NCBI RefSeq assembly: GCF_937888285.1 | Contig: NZ_CALART010000011.1 | Span: 62,001-126,000 of the forward strand | Direction of reading: 5' to 3' | Length of the DNA: 64,000 nucleotides | Source of the DNA: an uncultured Aquimonas sp. | GTDB lineage: Bacteria > Pseudomonadota > Gammaproteobacteria > Xanthomonadales > Xanthomonadaceae | The notes under the pieces: model-generated | Told to the model about the DNA's origin: nothing | What the model saw: only the letters and a program-made list of their open reading frames with translations | Databases searched by the model: none | Position numbers and translations under genes: made by a program | Part shown: in pieces, positions 1 through 9,303 of the stretch | How positions within the stretch are numbered: the stretch's first letter is position 1 | How the letters are laid out: each line of letters starts with the position of its first letter

Positions 1-1
1 G

Positions 2-148
2 TTTGCGGAAGCCCTGCCCGGAGCGACGGCCTGGACAGGGGCTGCGATCGTGATGGCCGGCATCGTGATGCTCGGCCTGCTGGCGGGCCGCGAAGCGGCA
101 GGACGTGAGGCGGCGCTCAAGGCCCTGCGCTCCGATCGCGGCGGCTGA
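2..148 (+). CDS. EamA/DMT-family transporter, C-terminal fragment
   Basis: This is the last 48 codons of a gene that begins before the window. The residues read as the final transmembrane helix of a drug/metabolite (EamA) transporter: a short polar stretch (EALPGATAW) leads into a hydrophobic helix (GAAIVMAGIVMLGLLAG) and a short basic tail. That loop-then-helix pattern is typical of the tenth helix of EamA permeases. The substrate cannot be told from the fragment. Another polytopic permease family is possible. Confidence 0.6.
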   Translation, partial: FAEALPGATAWTGAAIVMAGIVMLGLLAGREAAGREAALKALRSDRGG

Positions 149-184
149 TCCCCGCGCACGCAGACGGGGCACGTCCACGGCCGA

Positions 185-3100
185 CTATTCGGTGGCGGAC
201 AGCACCACGCGATTGCGGCCGCCGCGCTTGGCCGCGTACAGCGCGGCATCGGCGCGCACCAGCAGCTGCTCATGGCTGTTGACACCCTCCTCCGAAGCCA
301 GGCCGATGCTGACGGTCAGGCGCAGATCAGGGTCGATGTCCTCGTAGCGCTGCTCCTCGAAAGCCGCGCGCAGCCGCTCGCAGACGCCCTCGGCGTCCTG
401 CAGGCGCGCCTGCGGCAGCAGCAGGGCGAACTCCTCGCCGCCCCAGCGTGCGATGACATCCATGCCGCGGCACTGGCGCTTCATCAGCTGGGCCAGACGC
501 ACGATGACGGCATCGCCGGCCGCATGGCTGTAGGTATCGTTGACCCGCTTGAAGTGGTCGATGTCGATCATCGCGAGGCACAGCGGCGTGCCCATGCGGC
601 GCGCGCGGCTGAACTCGCGGGCGGCGGTTTCGTCGAAGGCGCGGCGGTTGGCAAGCCCGGTGAGCGCGTCCTCGCGGGCCTGTCGCTCGAAGGCCTCGGC
701 CTGCTCGCGCAGCTGCTCCATCAGCCGGGTCTTGTCGGCGTCGGCGGCCAGCAGGCGCTCGGTCGAGGCGCGCAGCTCGGCGGTCTTGCGCTCCACGGCG
801 GCCTGCAGGCCTTCGGCGCGGGCCCGCAGTGCGCGCACCCTCAGGCGGTAGACGGCGAAGGCCAGCGCCAGCATCAGCAGGGCGATCAGGGCCTGCACCG
901 CAGGCCGCTGCCAGGGCGCGGGCAGGATCTCGAACTCGAAGCTGGCCTCGGGTGAGTCCCAGGCGGTGCCGGCGTACGCGGCCTGGGCACGCAGCCGGTA
1001 GCTGCCCGGGGCGAGGTTGGTGTACTCGACCGCGTGCAGGCGCCCACGTTCCACCCAGTCGGTGTCGAAGCCTTCCAGCCGGTAGCGGTAGCTGATCCGC
1101 TCGGGCATCACGAAGCCGAGCCCGGCGACGCTGAAATCGATGCGGCTGGTGCCGGGCGGCAGCTGGGCGGGACGATCCAGCGGCAGCTCGCGGCCTTCCG
1201 CGGCGGCGCGCTCAAGCACGGTCGGCAGCGGCCGCGCAGTACGTTCGGCGAGGCGCTCGCGGCGGATGCGGACGGCGCCGATCGCAGTGCCGATCCAGAC
1301 ATTGCCCTCGGCATCGAGATCGGCCGGTGGGCTGCCGGTATTGCACTGGCTGCTGGCCATGCCGTGCGATTCGTCAAACAGGTCAGCGGTGAGGCGCGGC
1401 AGCCTGCCGCCCAGCACCGCCAGCGCGTCCTCGCGGCGAATGCGCACGGCGCCGCGATTGGTCGACAGCCAGAGGTGGCCACTGCCGTCGGCGAGCGCAT
1501 GGAACACCTTCTCCATCGGCAGGCCCTGGGCGCGGCTGATCAAGCCAAGACGGCCGCTCTCCGGATGCAGGCGCATCAGGCCGCGATCGCTGGCCACCCA
1601 CAGCGCGTCGTCCGCGCTGTCGGCGGTGATCGAGAATACCGAGCGCGCATCCGCAGGCAGGGCCACCCCAGCCTCCGCGCGACTGCCGTCGACGACCCGA
1701 TCCAGACCGCGGGTGGTGCCGACCCAGATCCGTCCGTCAGCGTCCTCGTGAAGCGTGTTGATGAAATCGCCAGAGGGACCGACCGCGATCGTGCGCGTCT
1801 GCTCGGCGCCCGGGTCGAGCACGGCGAGCCCGGCAATGGTGCCGATCCACATCGCACCTTGGCGATCGACCACCAGGGCCCGCACCTGGTTGTAGGCCAG
1901 CCCGCGGCGTGTATCGATGATTTCAAGCACACGACCGCCGCGCGCGCGCAGCACGCCGCGGTCGAAGGTGCCGACCAGCAGGCTGCCATCGCGATCCTCG
2001 GCGAGGCTCAGCACCGAGGCGCCGGCGAGGCGCGGATCCTCCGGCGGCGGCTGCAGGCGGCCGTCCTTCCAGAGGTTCAGGCCGCGGCCCGTGCCGATCC
2101 ACAGCTCGCCAGCCGAGGTTCGCAGAACTGCACGCACGAAGTTGTCGCTCAAGCCCTGGGCGTCGACCAGGGTCGAAAACGGCGCTGAGCCGAGCCGCAT
2201 CAGACCGCCGTTGGTGGCGGTCCACAGGGCGCCTTCCTGGTCCAGCAGCAGGGACAGCACGCGGCTGTTGGGCAGGCCCTCGGCCGTGCCCAGCGTCTGC
2301 AGCTCGCCGTCCAGCAGGCGGCCGAGGCCATCCACCGCAAGGCCGATCCAGAGCGCACCGTCCGGCCCCTCGACCATACGGAACACGCCGCGGCCGCTGA
2401 GCTGCGGGTGCAGCGGCTCGAAGCCACTGGCGTAGTCCGCACTCAGGGTGCGGAACGCGCCGCGCGCGGTGGACAGCAGGATGCGTCCCTGCCGATCGAG
2501 ATTCAGGCCAAGCACTGCGGGATTGCCGCCGTCCTCGCTGTAGCGCACCTCGATGGCGTGTTCGCCCTCGATCCGCACCAGTCCGCCAGAGGTTCCGGCG
2601 AACACGCGGCCGGACGAATCCATGACCAGCTCGAACACGCTGTCGCCCAGCATGCCCTGGGCCCGCCCATAGGCGTGGCGGCTGCCGTCCGGGTCCACGC
2701 GCAGCAGGCCACCGCCTTCCTGGCCGACCCAGAGGCGGCCGGCGCGGTCCAGCAGCAGGGCATTGACGAAGGCCGAGGCCGGCTCCAGCCGGGTCCACTC
2801 GCCGCGGTGGTAGCGCAGCAGGTCGCCGCGCACGCCGCCGACCCAGAGCCCGCCTTCGTGGTCCACATGCAGGCTGCGCATGGCGACGTCTTCCAGCGGC
2901 GGCAGCTGCTCACGGCCGAACAGCTTGAACTCGCGGCCGTTGTAGCGGGCCACGCCTTCCCAGGTCGCCAGCCAGAGGTAGCCGTCGGCGGTCTGCGCCA
3001 GCGCATTGATCGAGTTGTGCGGCAGGCCTTCGCGGGTGGTCCAGGTGCGCCGGGCCAACTCGTGCAGGGCCGCAGCCGGGGGCGTGGACTCCACGGCGTC

Positions 3101-3196
3101 CTCCACCGCCTCCTGCGCACGGGCCACGGCGCCGCCGAAGTGCAGCACGAGCAGCAGGATGGACAACAGGAAAAGGACGGAAGCGGGCGCGCGCAT
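185..3196 (-). CDS. Periplasmic-sensor diguanylate cyclase (Reg_prop propeller + Y_Y_Y + GGDEF)
   Basis: Predicted inner-membrane enzyme making cyclic di-GMP from two GTP in response to a periplasmic signal. The order is: signal peptide (about 1-25), a long region of repeated two-component propeller units such as DGYLWLATWEGVARYNG and GLWVGGVRGDLLRY (about 40-650), a Y_Y_Y-like domain, one membrane helix near 770-790, a coiled coil, and a GGDEF domain. The signature is GGEEF at residues 919-923, consistent with an active cyclase, and an RGMD inhibitory-site motif lies exactly five residues before it. I chose the ATG at 3196 over one 28 codons upstream because it is followed by a clean signal peptide and preceded by AAGGAAGG. 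It has no obvious operon partner. The ligand is unknown. Confidence 0.9.
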   Translation of the reverse strand: MRAPASVLFLLSILLLVLHFGGAVARAQEAVEDAVESTPPAAALHELARRTWTTREGLPHNSINALAQTADGYLWLATWEGVARYNGREFKLFGREQLPPLEDVAMRSLHVDHEGGLWVGGVRGDLLRYHRGEWTRLEPASAFVNALLLDRAGRLWVGQEGGGLLRVDPDGSRHAYGRAQGMLGDSVFELVMDSSGRVFAGTSGGLVRIEGEHAIEVRYSEDGGNPAVLGLNLDRQGRILLSTARGAFRTLSADYASGFEPLHPQLSGRGVFRMVEGPDGALWIGLAVDGLGRLLDGELQTLGTAEGLPNSRVLSLLLDQEGALWTATNGGLMRLGSAPFSTLVDAQGLSDNFVRAVLRTSAGELWIGTGRGLNLWKDGRLQPPPEDPRLAGASVLSLAEDRDGSLLVGTFDRGVLRARGGRVLEIIDTRRGLAYNQVRALVVDRQGAMWIGTIAGLAVLDPGAEQTRTIAVGPSGDFINTLHEDADGRIWVGTTRGLDRVVDGSRAEAGVALPADARSVFSITADSADDALWVASDRGLMRLHPESGRLGLISRAQGLPMEKVFHALADGSGHLWLSTNRGAVRIRREDALAVLGGRLPRLTADLFDESHGMASSQCNTGSPPADLDAEGNVWIGTAIGAVRIRRERLAERTARPLPTVLERAAAEGRELPLDRPAQLPPGTSRIDFSVAGLGFVMPERISYRYRLEGFDTDWVERGRLHAVEYTNLAPGSYRLRAQAAYAGTAWDSPEASFEFEILPAPWQRPAVQALIALLMLALAFAVYRLRVRALRARAEGLQAAVERKTAELRASTERLLAADADKTRLMEQLREQAEAFERQAREDALTGLANRRAFDETAAREFSRARRMGTPLCLAMIDIDHFKRVNDTYSHAAGDAVIVRLAQLMKRQCRGMDVIARWGGEEFALLLPQARLQDAEGVCERLRAAFEEQRYEDIDPDLRLTVSIGLASEEGVNSHEQLLVRADAALYAAKRGGRNRVVLSATE

Positions 3197-3541
3197 GGTC
3201 GGGAACCTTCCTTGCAATTGATGGACCAGAACGGGCGTCAAGGTCACAGCGCCCGGCGCACAACACGCGTAGCGGCCCACCGGAGAGGTTGGCCATAAGT
3301 CGCCTTAGGAACGCCGTGCCGAACGCCGATGACTTCTTTAGTCAAACGGACCATCAAAAGAAAACGGCGACTCAGAGCTCAATCAGCAACAAGGTAAAGA
3401 CGCCCGAGTTGCTGGCAGCCGCCGGACACGGAAGGGCCACGTCCAGCATCTTAAACGGCGCCTCCCAAAGCGACCACTGACCCAACATCTGGCAGCAGAG
3501 CCCACCTTACAACCAACTGAATAGCACTTACAGTGCATCAA
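3197..3541. other. Intergenic stretch, AT-richer, no gene seen
   Basis: This lies between the end of the membrane-protein gene and the start of the diguanylate cyclase gene, both on the minus strand. It holds the cyclase ribosome-binding site and presumably its promoter. The base composition shifts here to the lower GC seen in the next gene. A 63-codon plus-strand ORF (3289-3480) has no recognisable features and no good ribosome-binding site. Confidence 0.5.
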
Positions 3542-5554
3542 TCAGTCAAGCTGACCCACGGTGATACTGCTGACGGCATTGTGAGCGATATCCGAGCTCG
3601 CGCTCACAGAGCCTAGAACACTGCAGACGACGTAGTCGCCCTGATCTTCACAGTTAAAATTCAGCGGTACACGCGAGCGAAGTTCGGCCCAAAACGGATC
3701 TCCGAGCACATAAACGCTTCCAGGATCCCATTGACCATGCATAAGCTTCTGAAACCGAGAATTACAGTCTTCCCGGAGTGCTCGACCGTTGTATCTCGCC
3801 AAATAGGCACTATTGACCAACAAACCATACTTGAGTGCGATTCTAGCTGCCTGCATGTCGTCAATCGGAACAGATCCGCACAAGCGCGCGGGTAGCAGCA
3901 CGAGTTGTCGACGGCCGACCAACCGATCAACCCAAGCAGGCTCCTCGAGACTATTGACAACCCCTTCGCGATACAATACGTCACCAGCACGCTCACGGGG
4001 AGCAAGCTCCACTAGCTGCAGCACAAGGGCCGCCGGAATGACCCAGAACGCAAACCGCATCCGTGAAGACAAAACCAACAGCGCGCCAACCAGCAAAGCG
4101 TACAATGGGATCCAGACAAATCGCCCACTCGCGTGAAAAATCTCCAGAATTCTGGGAGTAGCGAAAGAAAGGTCGAACACCACCCAACTACCGATTGCAG
4201 GCCGCGGCCCCACCGCGAAAACAGCAGCAAGAAGCATCAGCATACCGAGCCAGAACCAAGAGGCAGTTCGAAAGCGCAATCTCAAATCAGGATCGCGCCA
4301 CAGGAGCACGGCAGCGGACAGAATCATCAGCCACCCACCCGAACCCGGATACGCTCGCCCTTCGAACTGCCCGTCACTTGATAGCGGCAGGCCTCCGAAC
4401 CAACGCGAAGCCCCTCCCGAATCAATTGGCGCCAGAAGATTGCTGGAGTAGGCACCCATCTCGACCCCAGCCATAGAACTGAGACCGCGCAACACAAAAG
4501 CACCAGACAGATACCAAAATAAAACCAGAACTCCAGCCCCCCCAATGAAAATGACGCCGCGAAGTCTAACAACGTCTCCGTTAGGAGTCGTCAGAGACGC
4601 AACGAAGACAGCAAACAGCGCTAGCACCATGACAGCCAAATACGGGTGAACCAACGCTGCGGTTGCGCAAAGCAGATACCAAGACCAAACTCGCGCCGAA
4701 TGGACTTGCGAGCGCTCAACAAGCAAAAGCCAGAAACCAGCCAACAGCAACCAGTGCCATGTCAGTGATTCATGCACGACTCGGTTTAAAAGGACGGGTT
4801 GCAGCACGAACACTCCGGCGGCAGCCAGGCTGAGAACGGGGGGAAGCCCAGCGCGCCACGCGAGACTCGCCGCCACACCCGCCTGCAGAACCCACGCCAG
4901 CAGTAGCACAACGCCAAGATACTGCACACTCGGAGGCAACCATTCAGAAATCAATTTCAGCCCAATCGCCATCAGAGGCAGCGAGTCCGTGTAAACGACA
5001 CTACTACCCACGGGATAAGGGAAGTCAGTTATCTTGCCCGGAGGCCAAGCCCACGGGGAGCGGCGAAAATACTCCCAACCGAGGTGATGCTGGAGTCGAT
5101 CGCCCTCTACGATCCAGCTCGAGTCAGTCGGCCATACCACGGACATTCCGACCTGATGCACGAAAACCACTAAGCCAAGACCACACCCCGCAACAAAGAG
5201 AAATGCACCTTGCATGCCGAAGCTAAGCGCACCAACCACACGATTAGAGTGGGTCCGATCAGCTTCTTCAATCAAGCCTTTTCGCCCGCGCGCTGAGGAA
5301 CCGAGAAGCGCACCAGAGTGGCCACAAAACACAACAGTGAACGACAGCACAAGACCCAATACAAGCGCCACATAATCCAACCACCCAAAAACAGCAGAAC
5401 TCAGCACCGAGATCAGAAACATCCCAGCAAAGACCACCATGATCGGTATAACGAGAAGTCGCAACCGCAGAGAGGGCATTAGAGAACGCATCCGTGAAAG
5501 ACTCGCATATAGGCCACAACCTCTTGACAGATTGAACCTTCCGAACGACTGCAC
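3542..5554 (-). CDS. Polytopic membrane protein, DUF6311/YfhO-like, in a low-GC segment
   Basis: A large integral membrane protein with about a dozen hydrophobic segments and a soluble C-terminal part. After the second or third helix it carries a lumenal-type loop with HHLGWEYFRRSPW, WPPG and YPVGSSVVYTDSLPLMA. This resembles DUF6311, a family I recall as GT-C-like membrane proteins of unknown function; the assignment is from memory. The listed start is a GTG. ATG codons 21 and 25 codons further in, just before the first helix, are as likely, and no start has a strong ribosome-binding site. GC is clearly lower than in neighbours (the 60 bases from 4081 contain 33 G+C) and codon use is relaxed, suggesting horizontal acquisition. 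It could act in surface-glycan assembly, but no glycan genes adjoin it. Confidence 0.65.
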   Translation of the reverse strand: MQSFGRFNLSRGCGLYASLSRMRSLMPSLRLRLLVIPIMVVFAGMFLISVLSSAVFGWLDYVALVLGLVLSFTVVFCGHSGALLGSSARGRKGLIEEADRTHSNRVVGALSFGMQGAFLFVAGCGLGLVVFVHQVGMSVVWPTDSSWIVEGDRLQHHLGWEYFRRSPWAWPPGKITDFPYPVGSSVVYTDSLPLMAIGLKLISEWLPPSVQYLGVVLLLAWVLQAGVAASLAWRAGLPPVLSLAAAGVFVLQPVLLNRVVHESLTWHWLLLAGFWLLLVERSQVHSARVWSWYLLCATAALVHPYLAVMVLALFAVFVASLTTPNGDVVRLRGVIFIGGAGVLVLFWYLSGAFVLRGLSSMAGVEMGAYSSNLLAPIDSGGASRWFGGLPLSSDGQFEGRAYPGSGGWLMILSAAVLLWRDPDLRLRFRTASWFWLGMLMLLAAVFAVGPRPAIGSWVVFDLSFATPRILEIFHASGRFVWIPLYALLVGALLVLSSRMRFAFWVIPAALVLQLVELAPRERAGDVLYREGVVNSLEEPAWVDRLVGRRQLVLLPARLCGSVPIDDMQAARIALKYGLLVNSAYLARYNGRALREDCNSRFQKLMHGQWDPGSVYVLGDPFWAELRSRVPLNFNCEDQGDYVVCSVLGSVSASSDIAHNAVSSITVGQLD

Positions 5555-5791
5555 GAGACCGAGCAGGCACCCTTAAAGGAGTTTGCACGTTGCTCACCTG
5601 CATCCCAAGCAATGTGCCGCTGGGAACCCCTGAAACACCCGGATAGAGCGATGCAATGCGGCAACAGTTGCACGCGCTGTCAGCCTTCACGCATCCGCAA
5701 TCTAACCACGCAAAACGCAGCCAACGCGCCCAAGAGCGAGTGAGGCACGAACCGTAATCGAGCGCCTCTGCCTAAGTTACTGGGAACACTG

Positions 5792-6406
5792 CTAAGCATG
5801 CCTATTGAAGACGTAGACCGTCGCCGGCGGCACGTTCCACAGGGCGACGCCCGCACGTTTGACCTGCAGCCCGAGCGCGCGCTGCACATCACGGCCCACC
5901 GGGCAGGTCGGCCCGTAGGTGAACTGGATGAAACAGCCGCCGGGACGCATGCACTCGAAGGCCGAGGCGACGATCGCCTGCTGGGTGCTGCGGCTCATCG
6001 ACAGCAGGCCCAGGCCCGAGACCACGGCGTCCGCCAGGCCGCCCTCGGCGAAGCCGCAGCGTTCGGCCAGGCTCGCCAGCTCGCGGGCGTCTCCGCAGGC
6101 GACGTGGGCACCGGGAAAGCGCTGGCTGAGGTGCTGGTGCAGTTCCTCGTTGAGCTCCACCACCATCAGGTCGGACTCGCGGATGCCGTGATCCAGCAGG
6201 GCCGCGGTAAACACGCCGGTGCCGCCGCCCAGCTCGATCACTCGACGCGCATCGACGGGCAGCTCGGCCAGCATCAGCCGCGCCAGCTGCGCACCGGAGG
6301 GCGAAATCGCCGCAGTCGCCAGCGGATTGCGCAGCCACTGCCTGAAGAAGGTCCAGTGGTCGGTGCGCGCCGGTCTGCGCGAAGGTGTGTGGCGCTGGTT
6401 GGACAT
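5792..6406 (-). CDS. Class I SAM methyltransferase, phospholipid N-methyltransferase-like
   Basis: A 204-residue soluble methyltransferase. The SAM-binding motif I is ELGGGTGVFTAALL near residue 58. The N-terminal FFRQWLRNPLATAAISPSG and the C-terminal QFTYGP and NVPPATVYVF segments match the small PmtA-like/phospholipid methyltransferase group, which methylates phosphatidylethanolamine. An rRNA-dimethylase-like role is the alternative. The start has a strong ribosome-binding site (GGGGAGGAG just upstream). It is transcribed in the same direction as rlmL and its hydrolase partner, but a gap with a terminator-like hairpin separates them, so it is probably its own unit. Confidence 0.75.
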   Translation of the reverse strand: MSNQRHTPSRRPARTDHWTFFRQWLRNPLATAAISPSGAQLARLMLAELPVDARRVIELGGGTGVFTAALLDHGIRESDLMVVELNEELHQHLSQRFPGAHVACGDARELASLAERCGFAEGGLADAVVSGLGLLSMSRSTQQAIVASAFECMRPGGCFIQFTYGPTCPVGRDVQRALGLQVKRAGVALWNVPPATVYVFNRHA

Positions 6407-6482
6407 CGATCTCCTCCCCGATTCTCTACGGCTGCCCCGTCCATGGGCAGACCGGGCGTCGAGTATGACCGAAGCGTGAACA

Positions 6483-6509
6483 CCGCCGCCACGGTGAACC
6501 TGGCGGCGG
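6483..6509 (-). terminator. GC-rich hairpin after rlmL
   Basis: A perfect 9-bp stem (CCGCCGCCA paired with TGGCGGCGG) with a 9-nt loop lies just past the rlmL stop codon. There is no strong U-run on the minus strand after it, so it may be a Rho-assisted terminator or an mRNA-end stabiliser. Confidence 0.4.
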
Positions 6510-6524
6510 CAATTTGCATCGGGA

Positions 6525-8678
6525 TCAGCGGATCCAGAAGGCCCGGTGGATCTTCAGGTCGCGGGCGAAGTCCGGCGGCACGGATGCGGGGCCGATCTCC
6601 TCGACCTGGAAGTCGGCCTCGATCCCGGCGTCCATGCGGAAGCGCCGGTAGTTGTTGGAGAACAGCAGCTGGCCGCCGGGCGCCAACCGATCCATGCACA
6701 GGCGGATCAGGCGGGCGTGGTCGCGCTGCATGTCGAAATCCGCCGCGCGCGCGGAGTTCGAGAAGGTCGGCGGGTCGCAGAAGATCAGCTCGAAGCGCTC
6801 GCGGTTCTGCGCCAGCCAGGCCAGCACATCGGCCTGGATCAAGCGATGACGCTCGCCGGTGTAACCGTTCATGCCGAGGTTGCGCGCGGCCCACTCCAGA
6901 TAGGTCGTCGACAGGTCGACGCTGGTGGTCGAGGCCGCCCCGCCGGCCGCCGCATGCACGCTGGCCACGCCGGTGTAGCAGAACAGGTTGAGCACGCGCT
7001 TGCCGCGCGCCTGCTGGCGGATCAGCCGCCGCGCCGGGCGATGGTCGAGGAACAGGCCAGTGTCGAGATAGTCGAACAGGTTGACCTGCAGCTTCAGGCC
7101 GTCCTCCTCGACCGGCAGCCAGTGCCCGCGCAGGTCCTGCTTCTGGTAGCGCGTGCTGCGGGTCTGCGGGGCGCGGGTCTTGAGCGCGATGCGCGCGCGC
7201 GGCAGCTCGAATACCGCCATCGCCGCCTGCAGCAGCTCCGACAGGCGCCGCCGCGTGGTCTCTTCGGGGATCTCGCGCGGGGCCTGGTATTCCTGCACGT
7301 GCAGCCAGACGCCGCGGTCCTCGACCGGCGCAGAGTCAGCCGCCGTGTACACGTCGATCGCCGCCGAATACTCCGGCAGGTCGGCATCGTAGGCGCGGTA
7401 GCAGCTGACGCCCTCGCGCTTCAGCCAGGGTGAGAGCTTCTTCAGGTTCTTGCGCAGGCGGTTGGCCACCATCTCGGCGCCGGCCGTGAGCTCTTTCGGC
7501 TGCGCCGGGGCGCGCTCGGGCTGCTCGGCCACCGGCGCGAAGCGCAGCAGCGAACAGGCGATGGCGCCGTTGTACAGCGCATAGCGCTTCTCGGCGCGCA
7601 GGCCGATGGCCTGGCCCGGCGCCTCGTCGGCGACGATGAATCCCGCCGCCCAGTCGCGGCAGGGCCCGCGCAGCAGCGCTCCCAGCGCGCGGTACAGGCC
7701 GGGGTCGGCGGCGAGTCGCGCGTCATAGGGCGGATTGCTCACCACCAGGCCTTTCGGCGCGGGCGCCTCACTGATGTCCTCGAGCACGCGCACATCGAAT
7801 CGGACGAAGGCCGAGACGCCGGCCACGGAGGCATTGGCACGCGCCGCTTCGATCACCCGACGGTCGGCATCCGAGCCGAAGAAACGCGGCGACAGGGACT
7901 CGCGGCCGATCAGCGCGCGCTCGCGGGCTTCGTCCAAAAGGCCCTGCCAGAGCACCGCGTCGAAGCCCAGCCAGCCCAGAAACCCGTAGTAATCGCGCTC
8001 CAGCCCGGGCGCGATGTCGGCGGCCATGCGCGCGCCTTCGATCAGCAGGGTGCCGCTGCCGCAGAGCGGATCGAACAGGGCCTGGTCCCGCATGCGCTGC
8101 GGCCAGCCGGCGCGGATCAGCACCGCGCAGGCGAGGTTCTCCTTGATCGGGGCCGCACCCTGCTCCAGCCGCCAGCCGCGGCGGTGCAGCGCGTCGCCTG
8201 ACAGATCGATGGACACGGTGGCGCGGTCGCGCTTCACGAACAGGTTGATGCGCAGATCCGGCTGATCGGTATCGACCGAAGGCCGCTGGCCGCTGGCCTG
8301 GCGGAACTGGTCGACGACGGCGTCCTTGGTCTTCTGCTCGGCATAGCGCGCGTGCTTCAGCTGCGACTGCACCAGGCTGGCGTCGACCGCGAGCGTGCCA
8401 TCGGCGCGCAGGTGCGCGCTCCAGTCGATGGCCTGCACGCCTGCGTACAGCGCTTCTTCATCGGCACAGGCGAACTCGGCGATCGGCAGCAGCACGCGGC
8501 TGGCCAGTCGCGACCACAGGCAGGCGCGGTAGGCGATGCCGATCGGGCCCTCGAAGTAGACGCCGGCCAGGGCCTCGCGCACGCCCTCGGCGCCCAGCGC
8601 CTTCAGCTCATCAACCAGCAGGTACTCGAGCCCTTTCGGGCAGGTCGCGAAGTAGCGGCGGATTTCGGTCCCGCTCAC
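6525..8678 (-). CDS. rlmL: Bifunctional 23S rRNA methyltransferase RlmKL
   Basis: Catalyses N2-methylation of G2445 and N7-methylation of G2069 of 23S rRNA (E. coli numbering). The 717 residues fit the fused RlmL-RlmK family (about 700). The N-terminal half has a THUMP-type RNA-binding domain (about 45-155) and a first methyltransferase domain with DPLCGSGTLLIEGA and the catalytic NPPYDARL. The C-terminal half carries a second Rossmann methyltransferase with LNLFCYTGVASVHAAAGG and CDPPTFSNS. It overlaps the upstream hydrolase gene by 4 nt (ATGA), so the two are probably translationally coupled. Confidence 0.95.
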   Translation of the reverse strand: MSGTEIRRYFATCPKGLEYLLVDELKALGAEGVREALAGVYFEGPIGIAYRACLWSRLASRVLLPIAEFACADEEALYAGVQAIDWSAHLRADGTLAVDASLVQSQLKHARYAEQKTKDAVVDQFRQASGQRPSVDTDQPDLRINLFVKRDRATVSIDLSGDALHRRGWRLEQGAAPIKENLACAVLIRAGWPQRMRDQALFDPLCGSGTLLIEGARMAADIAPGLERDYYGFLGWLGFDAVLWQGLLDEARERALIGRESLSPRFFGSDADRRVIEAARANASVAGVSAFVRFDVRVLEDISEAPAPKGLVVSNPPYDARLAADPGLYRALGALLRGPCRDWAAGFIVADEAPGQAIGLRAEKRYALYNGAIACSLLRFAPVAEQPERAPAQPKELTAGAEMVANRLRKNLKKLSPWLKREGVSCYRAYDADLPEYSAAIDVYTAADSAPVEDRGVWLHVQEYQAPREIPEETTRRRLSELLQAAMAVFELPRARIALKTRAPQTRSTRYQKQDLRGHWLPVEEDGLKLQVNLFDYLDTGLFLDHRPARRLIRQQARGKRVLNLFCYTGVASVHAAAGGAASTTSVDLSTTYLEWAARNLGMNGYTGERHRLIQADVLAWLAQNRERFELIFCDPPTFSNSARAADFDMQRDHARLIRLCMDRLAPGGQLLFSNNYRRFRMDAGIEADFQVEEIGPASVPPDFARDLKIHRAFWIR

Positions 8679-9205
8679 GATAGCCGCTCCAGAAAGCGTG
8701 CGAAGGCCTGCGCGCCGTACTCGACGTTCTCGGCGAGACGGTGGCTGTCGTCGACAAGCGTCAGCTCATCGCAGCGCGGCGCCGCCCAGGCCACCACGTC
8801 CCCCGCGGGAATCAGCTCGTCGCGCCAGCCGTGCAGGATCGAAGTGGGCACGCGCGCGGCATCGAGATCGCGATAGCCGGCGATGCGCACCGGCGGCGCC
8901 AGCAGGAACAGGCCACGCACCTCGATCTCCAGCGAGGCCAGCGCCGAAATGAAGGCGCCCATGCTGGAGCCCGCCAGCACCAGCGGGCCGCGGCCCGCGG
9001 CGAGCGCCGCGCGACAACACCCGAGCAGGCGCGCCAACCGATCCGGCAGGCGCGCGACATCGCGGGTGGCGTCGAGATCGAGGTAGTCGGGGCGCTCGCT
9101 GGTCCAGCCCATGGCTTCTGCGGCGGCGGCCAGCGCGGTGACCTTGGTGGCCTGCGGGCCGCTCTCCAGCCCATGCGAGAGGATGACGTGGCCGCGAGGG
9201 CTCAT
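8675..9205 (-). CDS. Small alpha/beta hydrolase, YqiA-like
   Basis: A 176-residue cytoplasmic alpha/beta hydrolase of the small esterase type. The nucleophile elbow is GSSMGAF, the N terminus has the expected early strand and oxyanion region (VILSHGLESGP), and a candidate catalytic His lies in VDDSHRLAENVE near the C terminus. The substrate is unknown; YqiA-type proteins show esterase activity. It is the first gene of a two-gene unit with rlmL, overlapping by 4 nt. Confidence 0.8.
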   Translation of the reverse strand: MSPRGHVILSHGLESGPQATKVTALAAAAEAMGWTSERPDYLDLDATRDVARLPDRLARLLGCCRAALAAGRGPLVLAGSSMGAFISALASLEIEVRGLFLLAPPVRIAGYRDLDAARVPTSILHGWRDELIPAGDVVAWAAPRCDELTLVDDSHRLAENVEYGAQAFARFLERLS

Positions 9206-9303
9206 GCGGGTTCCAGCGCCCTGCGGCGGGCTTTCGAGATGGGGCCGGATGGTAGCATGCGGCCCGCTTCCGGCCTTGCGGAGCGCGCCCTGGAACGCTG
9301 TCG

